Shown here one piece after another: positions 6,428 to 13,290 of a stretch of 29,694 bases of DNA. How positions within the stretch are numbered: the stretch's first letter is position 1; each line of letters begins with the position of its first letter. Made by a program: the position numbers and the translations under genes. Origin of the DNA: JBFMFB01 sp040752115 (GTDB taxonomy: Bacteria; Pseudomonadota; Gammaproteobacteria; Burkholderiales; Sulfuricellaceae); contig JBFMFB010000027.1 in assembly GCA_040752115.1 (NCBI GenBank), positions 1 through 29,694 of the forward strand, written 5' to 3'. The notes under the pieces are model-generated. The model worked only from the letters and a program-made list of their open reading frames with translations. It was not told where the DNA came from and did no database searches.

Positions 6428-7444
6428 ATGCTCGATCAACGCGCCCAGATTCTGCTCAAAACCCTGGTGGAACGCTACATCAGCGATGGCCAGCCGGTGG
6501 GTTCGCGCACCTTGTCCAAGCATTCCGGGCTGGATCTGAGTCCCGCCACCATTCGCAACGTGATGGCCGACCTGGAGGAAATGGGCTTCGTCTCCAGTCC
6601 GCATACCTCCGCCGGCCGGGTTCCGACGCAACGTGGCTACCGGCTCTTCGTGGACACGCTGCTGACTATCCAGCCGCTGGCGGAACTGCAGATTCACCAG
6701 CTGGAAACGCAGCTCCACCCGAGCGATCCCCACAAGCTGATCACCTCTGCGTCCAGGCTGCTCTCCGATCTCACCCATTTCGCCGGGGTAGTGATGACAC
6801 CCAAGCGCAGCGCGGCGTTCCGCCATATCGAATTCCTCCGGCTGTCGGAGAAGCGCATCCTGCTGATCATCGTCAGCACCGACGGCAACGTGCAGAACCG
6901 CATCATCCTGACCGACAAACCCTGCACGCCCGCGGAACTTGCCCAAGCCACCAATTTCTTCAACCAGAACTATGCCGGTTGCACCTTCGAGGAAGTCCGC
7001 ACCAAGATGCAGGCCGAGCTGAAGCAGCTTCACCATGACATGACCGCGCTCATGACGGCGGCGCTGGAAGCGGGCAGCCAGGCGATGAGCGAAACCGGCG
7101 AGGACTACGTGCTGTCCGGCGAGCGCAATCTGCTGCACGTCCAGGATCTTTCCTCCAACATGGCAGGCCTGCGCAGGCTGTTCGACGTCTTCGAGCAGAA
7201 AACCACCCTGCTGCAGCTGCTCGACAGCAGCATGCATGCCCAGGGGGTGCAAATCTTCATCGGCGGGGAATCCGGCCATGTCCCGCTGGACGAATGCAGT
7301 GTGGTAACGGCGCCCTACGAGGTGGACGGGCAGGTGGTGGGCACGGTAGGCGTAATCGGCCCCACCCGCATGGCTTACGAGCGGGTCATCCCGATCGTGG
7401 ACATTACCGCCAAGCTGCTTTCCAGCGCACTGTCCTACCACTAG
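6428..7444 (+). CDS. hrcA: Heat-inducible transcriptional repressor HrcA
   Basis: A 338-residue repressor that binds CIRCE operators of chaperone genes (groE, and in many species dnaK). The N-terminal winged helix reads LDQRAQILLKTLVERYISDGQPVGSRTLSKHSGLDLSPATIRNVMADLEEMGFV, followed by the family motif SSPHTSAGRVPTQRGYRLFVD. The GAF-like and dimerisation regions follow, ending with GVIGPTRMAYERVIPIVDITAKLL. The length is normal. No CIRCE element (TTAGCACTC, 9-nt spacer, GAGTGCTAA) is visible in the 45-bp divergent region, so it is probably not autoregulated here through a standard CIRCE. No Shine-Dalgarno is evident. hemH follows after 2 bp. Confidence 0.97.
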   Translation: MLDQRAQILLKTLVERYISDGQPVGSRTLSKHSGLDLSPATIRNVMADLEEMGFVSSPHTSAGRVPTQRGYRLFVDTLLTIQPLAELQIHQLETQLHPSDPHKLITSASRLLSDLTHFAGVVMTPKRSAAFRHIEFLRLSEKRILLIIVSTDGNVQNRIILTDKPCTPAELAQATNFFNQNYAGCTFEEVRTKMQAELKQLHHDMTALMTAALEAGSQAMSETGEDYVLSGERNLLHVQDLSSNMAGLRRLFDVFEQKTTLLQLLDSSMHAQGVQIFIGGESGHVPLDECSVVTAPYEVDGQVVGTVGVIGPTRMAYERVIPIVDITAKLLSSALSYH

Positions 7445-7446
7445 CA

Positions 7447-8532
7447 ATGTACCTGCCCGAACCTCCCCACCGGCACGACGACCCAAGCCGGGTCGGCATT
7501 CTGCTGATCAATCTCGGCACGCCCGAAGCGCCTACGAAAGAGGCGCTGCGGCCCTATCTCAGGCAATTCCTGAGCGACCCGCGCGTGGTGGAGATGCCCC
7601 GCGCCCTGTGGTGGCTGATCCTGAACGGCATCATTCTCAACACCCGGCCCGCCAGGTCGGCGGAGAAATACGCACAGATCTGGACCCGAGAAGGTTCGCC
7701 GCTGCTGGTGCATACCCGGCGCCAGGCGAAGCTTCTGCAGGGTTATCTGGGAGAGCGCACCCGCGCGCCGCTGGCGGTGGAGTTCGCGATGCGCTACGGC
7801 AAGCCGGGCATCGCGGAAGGCATCGCGAAGCTGAAGGAAAAAGGCTGCGACCGCATCCTGGCGTTCCCGCTCTATCCCCAGTATGCCGCCAGCAGCACGG
7901 GATCGGCGTTCGACGGGCTGTTCCAGGCGCTCGGGCAGATCCGCAACGTGCCGGAGATCCGCACCATCCGGCATTATCACGACCATCCCGGCTATATCGC
8001 GGCGCTGGCGCAAAGCGTCCGCGATTACTGGATGCAGAACGGGCGGCCGGACAAGCTGCTGATGAGTTTCCACGGCACGCCGCGCGTGAGCCTCGACCAG
8101 GGCGACCCGTACCACTGCGAATGCCAGAAGACCGGCCGCCTCCTGGCCGAAGCGCTGGGGTTGTCGGCCGGGCAGTACGTCATCAGCTTCCAGTCGCGCT
8201 TCGGCCGCGACAAATGGCTCCAGCCCTACACCCAGCAGACCCTGGAGCGGCTCGGCAAGGAGGGGGTGAAGCGGGTGGACGTGGCATGCCCCGGCTTTGC
8301 CGCCGATTGCCTCGAAACCCTGGAAGAGATTGCCATGGAATGCAAGGCCGCGTTTCTCTCCGCCGGCGGCAAGGAGTACCACTACATTCCCGCCCTCAAC
8401 GACCGCGCCGACTGGATTCAGGCGATGTGCGCCATCGTGCTGGAAAACCTGCAGGGCTGGCTCGAGTGCCCATCCGGCGAGGCGGCGGACGAACGCCGCG
8501 CCCGTGCCGTCGCCATGGGCGCGTCGGCGTAG
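7447..8532 (+). CDS. hemH: Ferrochelatase
   Basis: A 361-residue enzyme that inserts ferrous iron into protoporphyrin IX in the last step of haem synthesis. Characteristic segments are VGILLINLGTPEAPT at the N-terminus, then YAQIWTREGSPLL, then AMRYGKPGI, and the catalytic region LLMSFHGTPRV with His209. The C-terminal CPGFAADCLETLEEI carries the conserved Glu (residue 290). The start at 7447 is chosen because it gives the family N-terminus and lies 2 bp after the hrcA stop; an upstream in-frame start inside hrcA is not credible. Tight spacing suggests an hrcA-hemH transcript ended by a hairpin at 8582-8598. Confidence 0.97.
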   Translation: MYLPEPPHRHDDPSRVGILLINLGTPEAPTKEALRPYLRQFLSDPRVVEMPRALWWLILNGIILNTRPARSAEKYAQIWTREGSPLLVHTRRQAKLLQGYLGERTRAPLAVEFAMRYGKPGIAEGIAKLKEKGCDRILAFPLYPQYAASSTGSAFDGLFQALGQIRNVPEIRTIRHYHDHPGYIAALAQSVRDYWMQNGRPDKLLMSFHGTPRVSLDQGDPYHCECQKTGRLLAEALGLSAGQYVISFQSRFGRDKWLQPYTQQTLERLGKEGVKRVDVACPGFAADCLETLEEIAMECKAAFLSAGGKEYHYIPALNDRADWIQAMCAIVLENLQGWLECPSGEAADERRARAVAMGASA

Positions 8533-8581
8533 TCTCCCTTCTCTAAACCACAAACCCGCCGCAGAGCTGCAGCGCCCATAG

Positions 8582-8610
8582 GGCGGGCCATGCCCGCCAC
8601 CGGATTTTTA
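8582..8610 (+). terminator. Possible terminator after hemH
   Basis: GGCGGG and CCCGCC form a perfect 6-bp GC stem around a 5-nt loop. It is followed a few bases later by a run of five T (8605-8609). It lies 50 bp past the hemH stop. The gap between stem and T-run weakens the call. Confidence 0.4.
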
Positions 8611-8616
8611 AAAATT

Positions 8617-8643
8617 TAAAGTTCTTCCCGATCCTGCCGCTAA
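8617..8643 (+). promoter_or_regulatory. Sigma-28 (FliA) type promoter
   Basis: TAAAGTTC, an 11-nt spacer, then GCCGCTAA matches the flagellar sigma-28 consensus TAAAGTTT-N11-GCCGATAA at 14 of 16 positions with exact spacing. It points at the calcium-binding protein gene whose ATG lies about 97 bp downstream. Transcription should start near 8650. Confidence 0.7.
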
Positions 8644-8653
8644 ATTTATTGCC

Positions 8654-8714
8654 TGCCGGGCGGTCCCGGCAGAATAAGCAAAGCGTCATCGGGCGGATGT
8701 CGGCACATCCGCCC
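8654..8714 (+). other. Two perfect hairpins in the 5' leader
   Basis: TGCCGGG pairs with CCCGGCA around CGGT (8654-8671), and GGGCGGATGT pairs with ACATCCGCCC around CGGC (8691-8714). Both stems are perfect, 7 and 10 bp. They fill the predicted leader between the sigma-28 promoter and the Shine-Dalgarno GGAG (8731-8734). A regulatory role is inferred; neither is followed by a clear T-run. Confidence 0.5.
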
Positions 8715-8740
8715 TCTTCCCCGGCAGAGCGGAGTTTGCC

Positions 8741-9796
8741 ATGAAAATCGAAAGCTCAAATCTTCTCCTCTCCGGCAGCCATAGCGCGGTGGAACAGCAT
8801 AAAGTGCACGAATCCCTGCGGATGTGGGTGGGCGAACGGCGCCCCGATTTCGAGCGCGGCGAAACGCCGCCCCCCGCGCAGCGCGCAGACAAAGTCACCC
8901 TGTCCGAAGCGGCCGTCCAGGCTGCCGCAAAGCCGGAAGCAGCGGAAGCGGAAGATGCGGCGGAAAACGATCCGCAGATGCAGTTGCTGATCGCCGCGGT
9001 CGAAATGTTGACCGGCAAGAAAATCAAGGTCGTGAAGCTGAAGGATATTGCTCCCGACACCCCGCCGCCCGAAATCAAAGACCCCAAGGCAGCTCAGGCT
9101 CAGCCGCAGCCCCCCGCCGCAGGATACGGTATTGAGTACGACTATCACGAATCGCATTACGAGGCCGAGCAGACCACTTTTGCCGCCGAAGGCGTGGTCA
9201 GAACCGCCGACGGCCAGGAAATCCGCTTCTCGCTCCGACTCGAGATGCGGCGGGAGTTTTCGCAGGAAGTTGATGTGAACGTCCGGCTCGGCGACGCCGC
9301 CCGGCAGAAGAAGGATCCACTGGTACTCAACTTCAACGGCACCGCGGCGCAATTGACCGAGCGGAAATTCAGCTTCGATCTCGATGCCGACGGCACGGCG
9401 GAGCAGGTCTCGTTTGTCGGCGCCGGCAGCGGCTTCCTGGCGCTGGACCGCAATCAGGACGGCAAGATCAACGACGGCGGCGAGCTGTTCGGCCCCTTGA
9501 GTGGCGACGGTTTTTCCGAGCTGGCGGACCACGATGCCGACCGCAACGGCTGGATCGACGAGAACGACCCGATCTACGCCGAATTGCGCATCTGGACCAA
9601 GGACGTCAAAGGCAACGATGTGCTGGCGGGACTCAAGGAAAAGGGCGTCGGCGCGATTTCGCTGGCCCGCATCGCCACCGAATTCAGCCTGAAAAACCCG
9701 CAAAACGACCTGCTGGGGCAGATCCGCTCCTCCGGGGTCTATCTCAACGAAGACGGCTCGGCCGGCTCGGTGCAGCAGATCGATCTGGCGGTTTAG
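8741..9796 (+). CDS. EF-hand-like calcium-binding protein, probably in the flagellar regulon
   Basis: A 351-residue protein without a signal peptide. The first half is low-complexity and charged (a long Ala/Pro/Glu linker, then QPQPPAA), while the second half is folded. It has several Asp-rich loops: DLDADGTAEQVSF, LDRNQDGKINDGGELFG and DHDADRNGWIDENDPIY, the last two fitting EF-hand-type DxNxDGxI calcium sites. The LDRNQDGKINDGGELFG motif recurs in proteobacterial proteins of unknown function. ATG 8741 is preceded by GGAG at 8731. The sigma-28-type promoter upstream suggests co-expression with flagellar genes, none of which are in the window. Its 3' end overlaps the convergent hemerythrin gene by 53 bp. 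Role unknown; a surface or motility-related function is inferred only from the promoter. Confidence 0.8.
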   Translation: MKIESSNLLLSGSHSAVEQHKVHESLRMWVGERRPDFERGETPPPAQRADKVTLSEAAVQAAAKPEAAEAEDAAENDPQMQLLIAAVEMLTGKKIKVVKLKDIAPDTPPPEIKDPKAAQAQPQPPAAGYGIEYDYHESHYEAEQTTFAAEGVVRTADGQEIRFSLRLEMRREFSQEVDVNVRLGDAARQKKDPLVLNFNGTAAQLTERKFSFDLDADGTAEQVSFVGAGSGFLALDRNQDGKINDGGELFGPLSGDGFSELADHDADRNGWIDENDPIYAELRIWTKDVKGNDVLAGLKEKGVGAISLARIATEFSLKNPQNDLLGQIRSSGVYLNEDGSAGSVQQIDLAV

Positions 9797-10517
9797 CGGG
9801 CTCTTGACCCGCCAGAAGCCGCTGCACCCGGTCGAACAGCTCATCCATTGCATCCTCCGGCGTTTTGAGAAAGGCCATGTTCCAGCCGGGGAACAGGTTG
9901 TTCTCTTCCCGGTATTCGTGCTTGGCCAGCGTGCCGGACAGGATGGCGAGGAACGGCGATGCCTCGGCAAGCGACGGCGTGTCGCTGCCCTCGAAACAAG
10001 CTTCGATCAATGCGAGCTGGGCGAGGATTTCCTCGTGTTCGCGCAGCATGGTGGAAGTCGGGTCGTCGCCGAAGGGAGCGCGCGGCGCATTGAAGACAGG
10101 CGCCAGGATCTCGTTTTCCACCTGGATGTGCCGCCGCAACCCAGCGGCGAATTCCATCAGCAGGGGCGCGGCCTCGCTTGCATTGCCGGCGTTCGCGAAA
10201 TTCAGCGCCCGTCCGAAGAGCTCGTCCAGCCGCTTGTGGTCGCGTGTCAGCGCGTCCACAATGCCGCCGGCGGCGACGTCGTCGCGGTGCCGCACCTCGG
10301 TCCGCCATCCTCCTTCGCTATCCGGAGCGATCGTCCAGCTCAGGCTGTCGCGCAACTGCAGGTTCAGGCTCTGCATCATGAGCACGGGTTCCTGAGCGGT
10401 CAGCAGCACCATCCGCTCGCCGCGGCAAAGTGCCCTTACCTGGTAGAACGCCGCGGTCTGCACCCTGCTTGGCACTTCGTCGCGCAGATCGATAATCCCA
10501 TTTTCCGGCACCGCCAT
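9744..10517 (-). CDS. DUF2249-hemerythrin domain protein
   Basis: A 257-residue cytoplasmic protein with two domains. Residues 8-78 resemble DUF2249 (TusA-like fold): IIDLRDEVPS, then LMMQSLNLQLRDSLSWTI. Residues 85-225 are a hemerythrin-type helical bundle with the expected di-iron ligands: His94, His130 and Glu134 (HIQVE), His161, His200 and Glu204 (HEYREE). Such proteins bind oxygen or nitric oxide, or sense redox state; which applies here is not shown. ATG 10517 follows an AAGG. The last 53 bp overlap the 3' end of the convergent calcium-binding protein gene. A gap of 73 bp separates it from the upstream Slp gene on the same strand, so they may be co-transcribed. Confidence 0.88.
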   Translation of the reverse strand: MAVPENGIIDLRDEVPSRVQTAAFYQVRALCRGERMVLLTAQEPVLMMQSLNLQLRDSLSWTIAPDSEGGWRTEVRHRDDVAAGGIVDALTRDHKRLDELFGRALNFANAGNASEAAPLLMEFAAGLRRHIQVENEILAPVFNAPRAPFGDDPTSTMLREHEEILAQLALIEACFEGSDTPSLAEASPFLAILSGTLAKHEYREENNLFPGWNMAFLKTPEDAMDELFDRVQRLLAGQEPAKPPDRSAAPSRPSRLR

Positions 10518-10590
10518 GGCCCAACCTTGAGCATTAGAAAGTTCTTATATGCTAGGTGCCCCAGGGGAAAAAGTCCAGCCAGGCAGGCTG

Positions 10591-11091
10591 TCAGCGATAG
10601 CGGTAATAGGGATAGCGGTACGGATCCCAGAACGGGTCGTAGTAATACGGCACGCCGTAGTTGTCCCGCAGCGGCCAGAGGTAGAGTGATTCCACCCGCA
10701 GGCTGGCACAGCGGTATTCGTACTCGCCGACCTTGCAAACCAGCGGCGCCTGCAGGGTGCCGACCATCGTGATTTCCCGGCCCGGCGCATATATGGCCGG
10801 ATCGTGGAATTCCGGCGTGCAGCCGACGAAGCGCCCGTCCGTCTTGTCGGTGCGCCAAGGCTGGCCGATGCTGTCCAGCGGGCGGCTCAGCACTTCGAAG
10901 CAGGTTTCCTGCTTGCCGGTGGTGGTGCTGAGGATGATCCCGCCCCAGCGCACGCGCTCGCCGACGACGTTCTGTTCCTGCGCGAGTTTGGCTGTGATGG
11001 GGAGGAATGGTCCGCCGGCGATGGGTGCCGGCACGGTGGCGCAGGCGCTCAGCAAAAGCAGCGCCAGCGAGGCGAAAAGATAACGGCGCAT
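10591..11091 (-). CDS. Slp family outer membrane lipoprotein
   Basis: A 166-residue lipoprotein. The signal peptide MRRYLFASLALLLLSAC ends in the lipobox LLSAC, so the mature protein is lipidated on Cys17. Residues 24-150 fit the Slp family (starvation-inducible lipoproteins), including VRWGGIILSTTTGKQETCFEVLSRPLD and GRFVGCTPEFHDPAIYAPGREITMVGTL. The tail is rich in Tyr and Pro (YYYDPFWDPYRYPYYRYR). Two ATGs are possible; the inner one at 11091 is chosen because GGAGG lies at the right distance before it, inside what would be codons of the outer one. A family A repeat lies directly upstream. Confidence 0.87.
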   Translation of the reverse strand: MRRYLFASLALLLLSACATVPAPIAGGPFLPITAKLAQEQNVVGERVRWGGIILSTTTGKQETCFEVLSRPLDSIGQPWRTDKTDGRFVGCTPEFHDPAIYAPGREITMVGTLQAPLVCKVGEYEYRCASLRVESLYLWPLRDNYGVPYYYDPFWDPYRYPYYRYR

Positions 11092-11110
11092 GGTGGCCTC
11101 CATTTAGTTG

Positions 11111-11271
11111 CTAAAAACAGCACTTGGCCACGAATGGCACGAATGAACACGAATTAAGAACAATGAAATGCGGCCGATTTGCAGCACCCCATCTGGGTAA
11201 GCACGACCCCGTATGCAACATCATGGTTGTTCGTGAACATTCGTGTCATTCGTGGCTAAAACGCTTTTTCC
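11111..11271. repeat. Family A inverted repeat, copy 2
   Basis: Left arm heptamers CACGAAT lie at 11129, 11138 and 11148 (spacing 9,10). Right arm ATTCGTG lies at 11239 and 11248, with a one-mismatch copy GTTCGTG at 11229 (spacing 10,9). The core (11155-11228) shares recognisable stretches with copy 1 in the opposite orientation, such as AAGAACAA and ATTTGCAGCA. It sits between the Slp start and the wrbA stop. Confidence 0.9.
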
Positions 11272-11306
11272 AGGTTTATTCGTGGTTGAATTTGGAATTC
11301 CTGGCA

Positions 11307-11936
11307 TCAGCAACCGGCCGCGCGGCCACGCACCAGCGCGGCGGTGATTTCGGCCACATGGCGCCCCTGGAAGCGGGCCATCGCCAGCTCGTTGTCGCTC
11401 GGCATGCGGCTGCCGTCGCCGCCTGTGATGGTGCTGGCGCCGTAGGGGGAGCCGCCGGAGATTTCCGCCATGGTCATCTGGCGCTGCTCGCTGTACGGCA
11501 TGCCGACAATGATCATCCCCTGGTGGAGCAAAGTAGTATGAAAGCTGAGGATGGTGCTTTCCTGCCCGCCGTGCTGGGTGGCGCTGCTGGTGAAAACGCT
11601 GCCCACCTTGCCGATGAGCGACCCTTCCATCCAGAGCTTGGTAGTCTGGTCGAGAAGGTTGCGCATCTGCGCCGCCATGTTGCCGAAGCGTGTCGGCGTG
11701 CCGAACAGGACGGCATCGGCTTCGGCGAGCTGCGCGGGAGCGATGACCGGCAGGTGAGAAAATGCCGCCTGCGCGGCCTTGGCGCCGCTGGCAGCGAGTT
11801 TTTCCTCGGGCACCAGTTCCGCCACCCGCCACAGACTCACGTCGGCGCCTGCTACGGCGCGCGCGCCCTCCGCCACGGCCTCTGCCATCCGGTAGATGTG
11901 GCCGTACATGCTGTAAAATACCACCTGGATTTTCAT
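11307..11936 (-). CDS. wrbA: NAD(P)H:quinone oxidoreductase, WrbA family
   Basis: A 209-residue flavodoxin-like enzyme that reduces quinones by two electrons using NAD(P)H and FMN. It opens with the FMN phosphate-binding loop (VVFYSMYGHIYRMAEAVAEGA) and contains GTPTRFGNMAAQMRNLLDQT and the WrbA-specific GSVFTSSATQHGGQESTILSFHTTLLHQGMIIVGMPYS. GGSPYGASTITGGDGSR near residues 163-179 is also typical. The length is slightly above the usual 198-200. ATG 11936 has a strong AGGAG. It is divergent from the transglutaminase-like gene across 136 bp, and its 3' end faces a family A repeat. Confidence 0.94.
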   Translation of the reverse strand: MKIQVVFYSMYGHIYRMAEAVAEGARAVAGADVSLWRVAELVPEEKLAASGAKAAQAAFSHLPVIAPAQLAEADAVLFGTPTRFGNMAAQMRNLLDQTTKLWMEGSLIGKVGSVFTSSATQHGGQESTILSFHTTLLHQGMIIVGMPYSEQRQMTMAEISGGSPYGASTITGGDGSRMPSDNELAMARFQGRHVAEITAALVRGRAAGC

Positions 11937-12072
11937 GGGTTTTCTCCTCTTGGCTGGAAATGAAGGTTGAGGGAATACCCGTTGGACAGAGAGATTCCGG
12001 TTTAGTTACGCCGGCGGAAACTGCGGCGCAGGATGCCTGTCCATCGTTTTTAAATTCAAGAAAGGATCGTCT

Positions 12073-13131
12073 GTGAACCGCCGCGACTTCGTCAAGCTTG
12101 CCTGCCTGGCTCCTGCGCTGTTTTCCCTTTCCCCCGGCGCTTTCGCCGCCCCATCCCGCTGGCGCACCTTCCGTCTGACCTATCGGGTGCAGCTGCCCGA
12201 GGAGGGGTTGCCGGCCAGGATGTGGCTGCCGCTGCCCGCCGTCGGGCCGACCCCTTACCAGATGGCGATGGGCAGCGTATGGAGCGGTACTGCCGAAAAA
12301 GCTGCATTTACTGCGGATCGGCGCTACGGCGCACCAATTTTCTATGCGGAGTGGAATGAAGGCGGGCCGCGCAAGGTCGAGGTCGTTGCACAGGTACGCA
12401 CCGCCGACCGCTCCGTCCCGCTGGACAAGGCTTTGCCACCCGCGCCCATCCCCGCCGAGGTCCGGCAATTTCTCCGGCCCACCCCGCACATGCCGAATGA
12501 CGGGATCGTGCGTGAAAAGGCCCGCTCCATCACGCGCGGCAAAACCGCACCGCTGGAGAAAGCGCGCGCCATCTACGACTGGGTGGTGGACAACACTTTC
12601 CGCGACCCCAAAGTACAGGCCTGCGGCACCGGGGACATCAAGTTCATGCTGGAAAGCGGCAACCTGGGGGGCAAATGCGCCGACATCAATTCGCTGTTCG
12701 TCGGCTTGGCGCGAGCGGCGGGGATCCCGGCGCGCGAGGCGTTCGGCATCCGGGTGGCCGAATCCGGAGTGTTCAAGAGCCTGGGGCGAAGCGGGGACGT
12801 GAGCGGGGCCCAGCACTGCCGCGCCGAATTCTATCTGGCCGGGGCCGGCTGGGTGCCGGTGGACCCCGCCGATGTGCGCAAGGCGGTGCTGGAGGAAAAG
12901 CTCGATCTGGCCGATCCAAAAATCATCGCGCTGCGGGAGAGGCTGTTCGGCAACTGGGAAATGAACTGGGTCGCCTTCAACCATGCGCGGGATTTCGCGC
13001 TCGAGCCGGAGGCCGCAGCCGGCCCGCAGAATTACTTCATGTACCCCTATGCCGAGATCGGCGGCAAGCCGCACGAGGGGTTGAATCCGCTCAAGTTTGT
13101 GTATCGGGTGGAGGCGGAAGAGATCGTCTAA
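12073..13131 (+). CDS. Tat-exported transglutaminase-like cysteine protein
   Basis: A 352-residue protein. The N-terminus NRRDFVKLACLAPALFSLSPGAFA fits a twin-arginine signal (RR-x-F-x-K) followed by a hydrophobic stretch and an AFA-A cleavage site, so export as a folded protein is likely. The central domain is transglutaminase-like: Cys202 in GGKCADINSLF, His248 in GAQHCRAEFY and Asp264 in VPVDPADV form the expected catalytic triad. Such bacterial proteins act as peptidases or amidases more often than as cross-linkers; the substrate is unknown. The start is GTG at 12073, preceded by AAAGGA at a good distance. It is monocistronic, and its 3' end is separated from the converging NamZ-fusion gene by a family A repeat. 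Confidence 0.88.
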   Translation: MNRRDFVKLACLAPALFSLSPGAFAAPSRWRTFRLTYRVQLPEEGLPARMWLPLPAVGPTPYQMAMGSVWSGTAEKAAFTADRRYGAPIFYAEWNEGGPRKVEVVAQVRTADRSVPLDKALPPAPIPAEVRQFLRPTPHMPNDGIVREKARSITRGKTAPLEKARAIYDWVVDNTFRDPKVQACGTGDIKFMLESGNLGGKCADINSLFVGLARAAGIPAREAFGIRVAESGVFKSLGRSGDVSGAQHCRAEFYLAGAGWVPVDPADVRKAVLEEKLDLADPKIIALRERLFGNWEMNWVAFNHARDFALEPEAAAGPQNYFMYPYAEIGGKPHEGLNPLKFVYRVEAEEIV

Positions 13132-13136
13132 TAAAC

Positions 13137-13290
13137 CTGGAAGAAGCGATTAACCACGAATGTTCACGAATAATCAATGAATTAACCATTCCTGTCCGGC
13201 TCACCCGTTGGGTGAGGCGAAATTATGTTCTAACTATTTGTGTTCATTCGTTAAAATTCGTGTCATTCGTGGTTAACTGCCGTTTTAAGG
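13137..13290. repeat. Family A inverted repeat, copy 3
   Basis: The left arm has CACGAAT at 13155 and 13165 only, one unit fewer than the other copies. The right arm has ATTCGTT at 13246 and ATTCGTG at 13256 and 13265 (spacing 10,9). The core is unlike that of copies 1 and 2 and contains a small hairpin (TCACCC, GTTG, GGGTGA). The right boundary GCCGTTTTAAGG contains the stop codon of the convergent serine hydrolase-NamZ gene. Confidence 0.88.

Noticed and set aside
11221..13074. Long open frame of 617 codons on the minus strand across wrbA and the transglutaminase gene
   Set aside because: It spans two good genes and the gap between them in a different frame and has no domain of its own.
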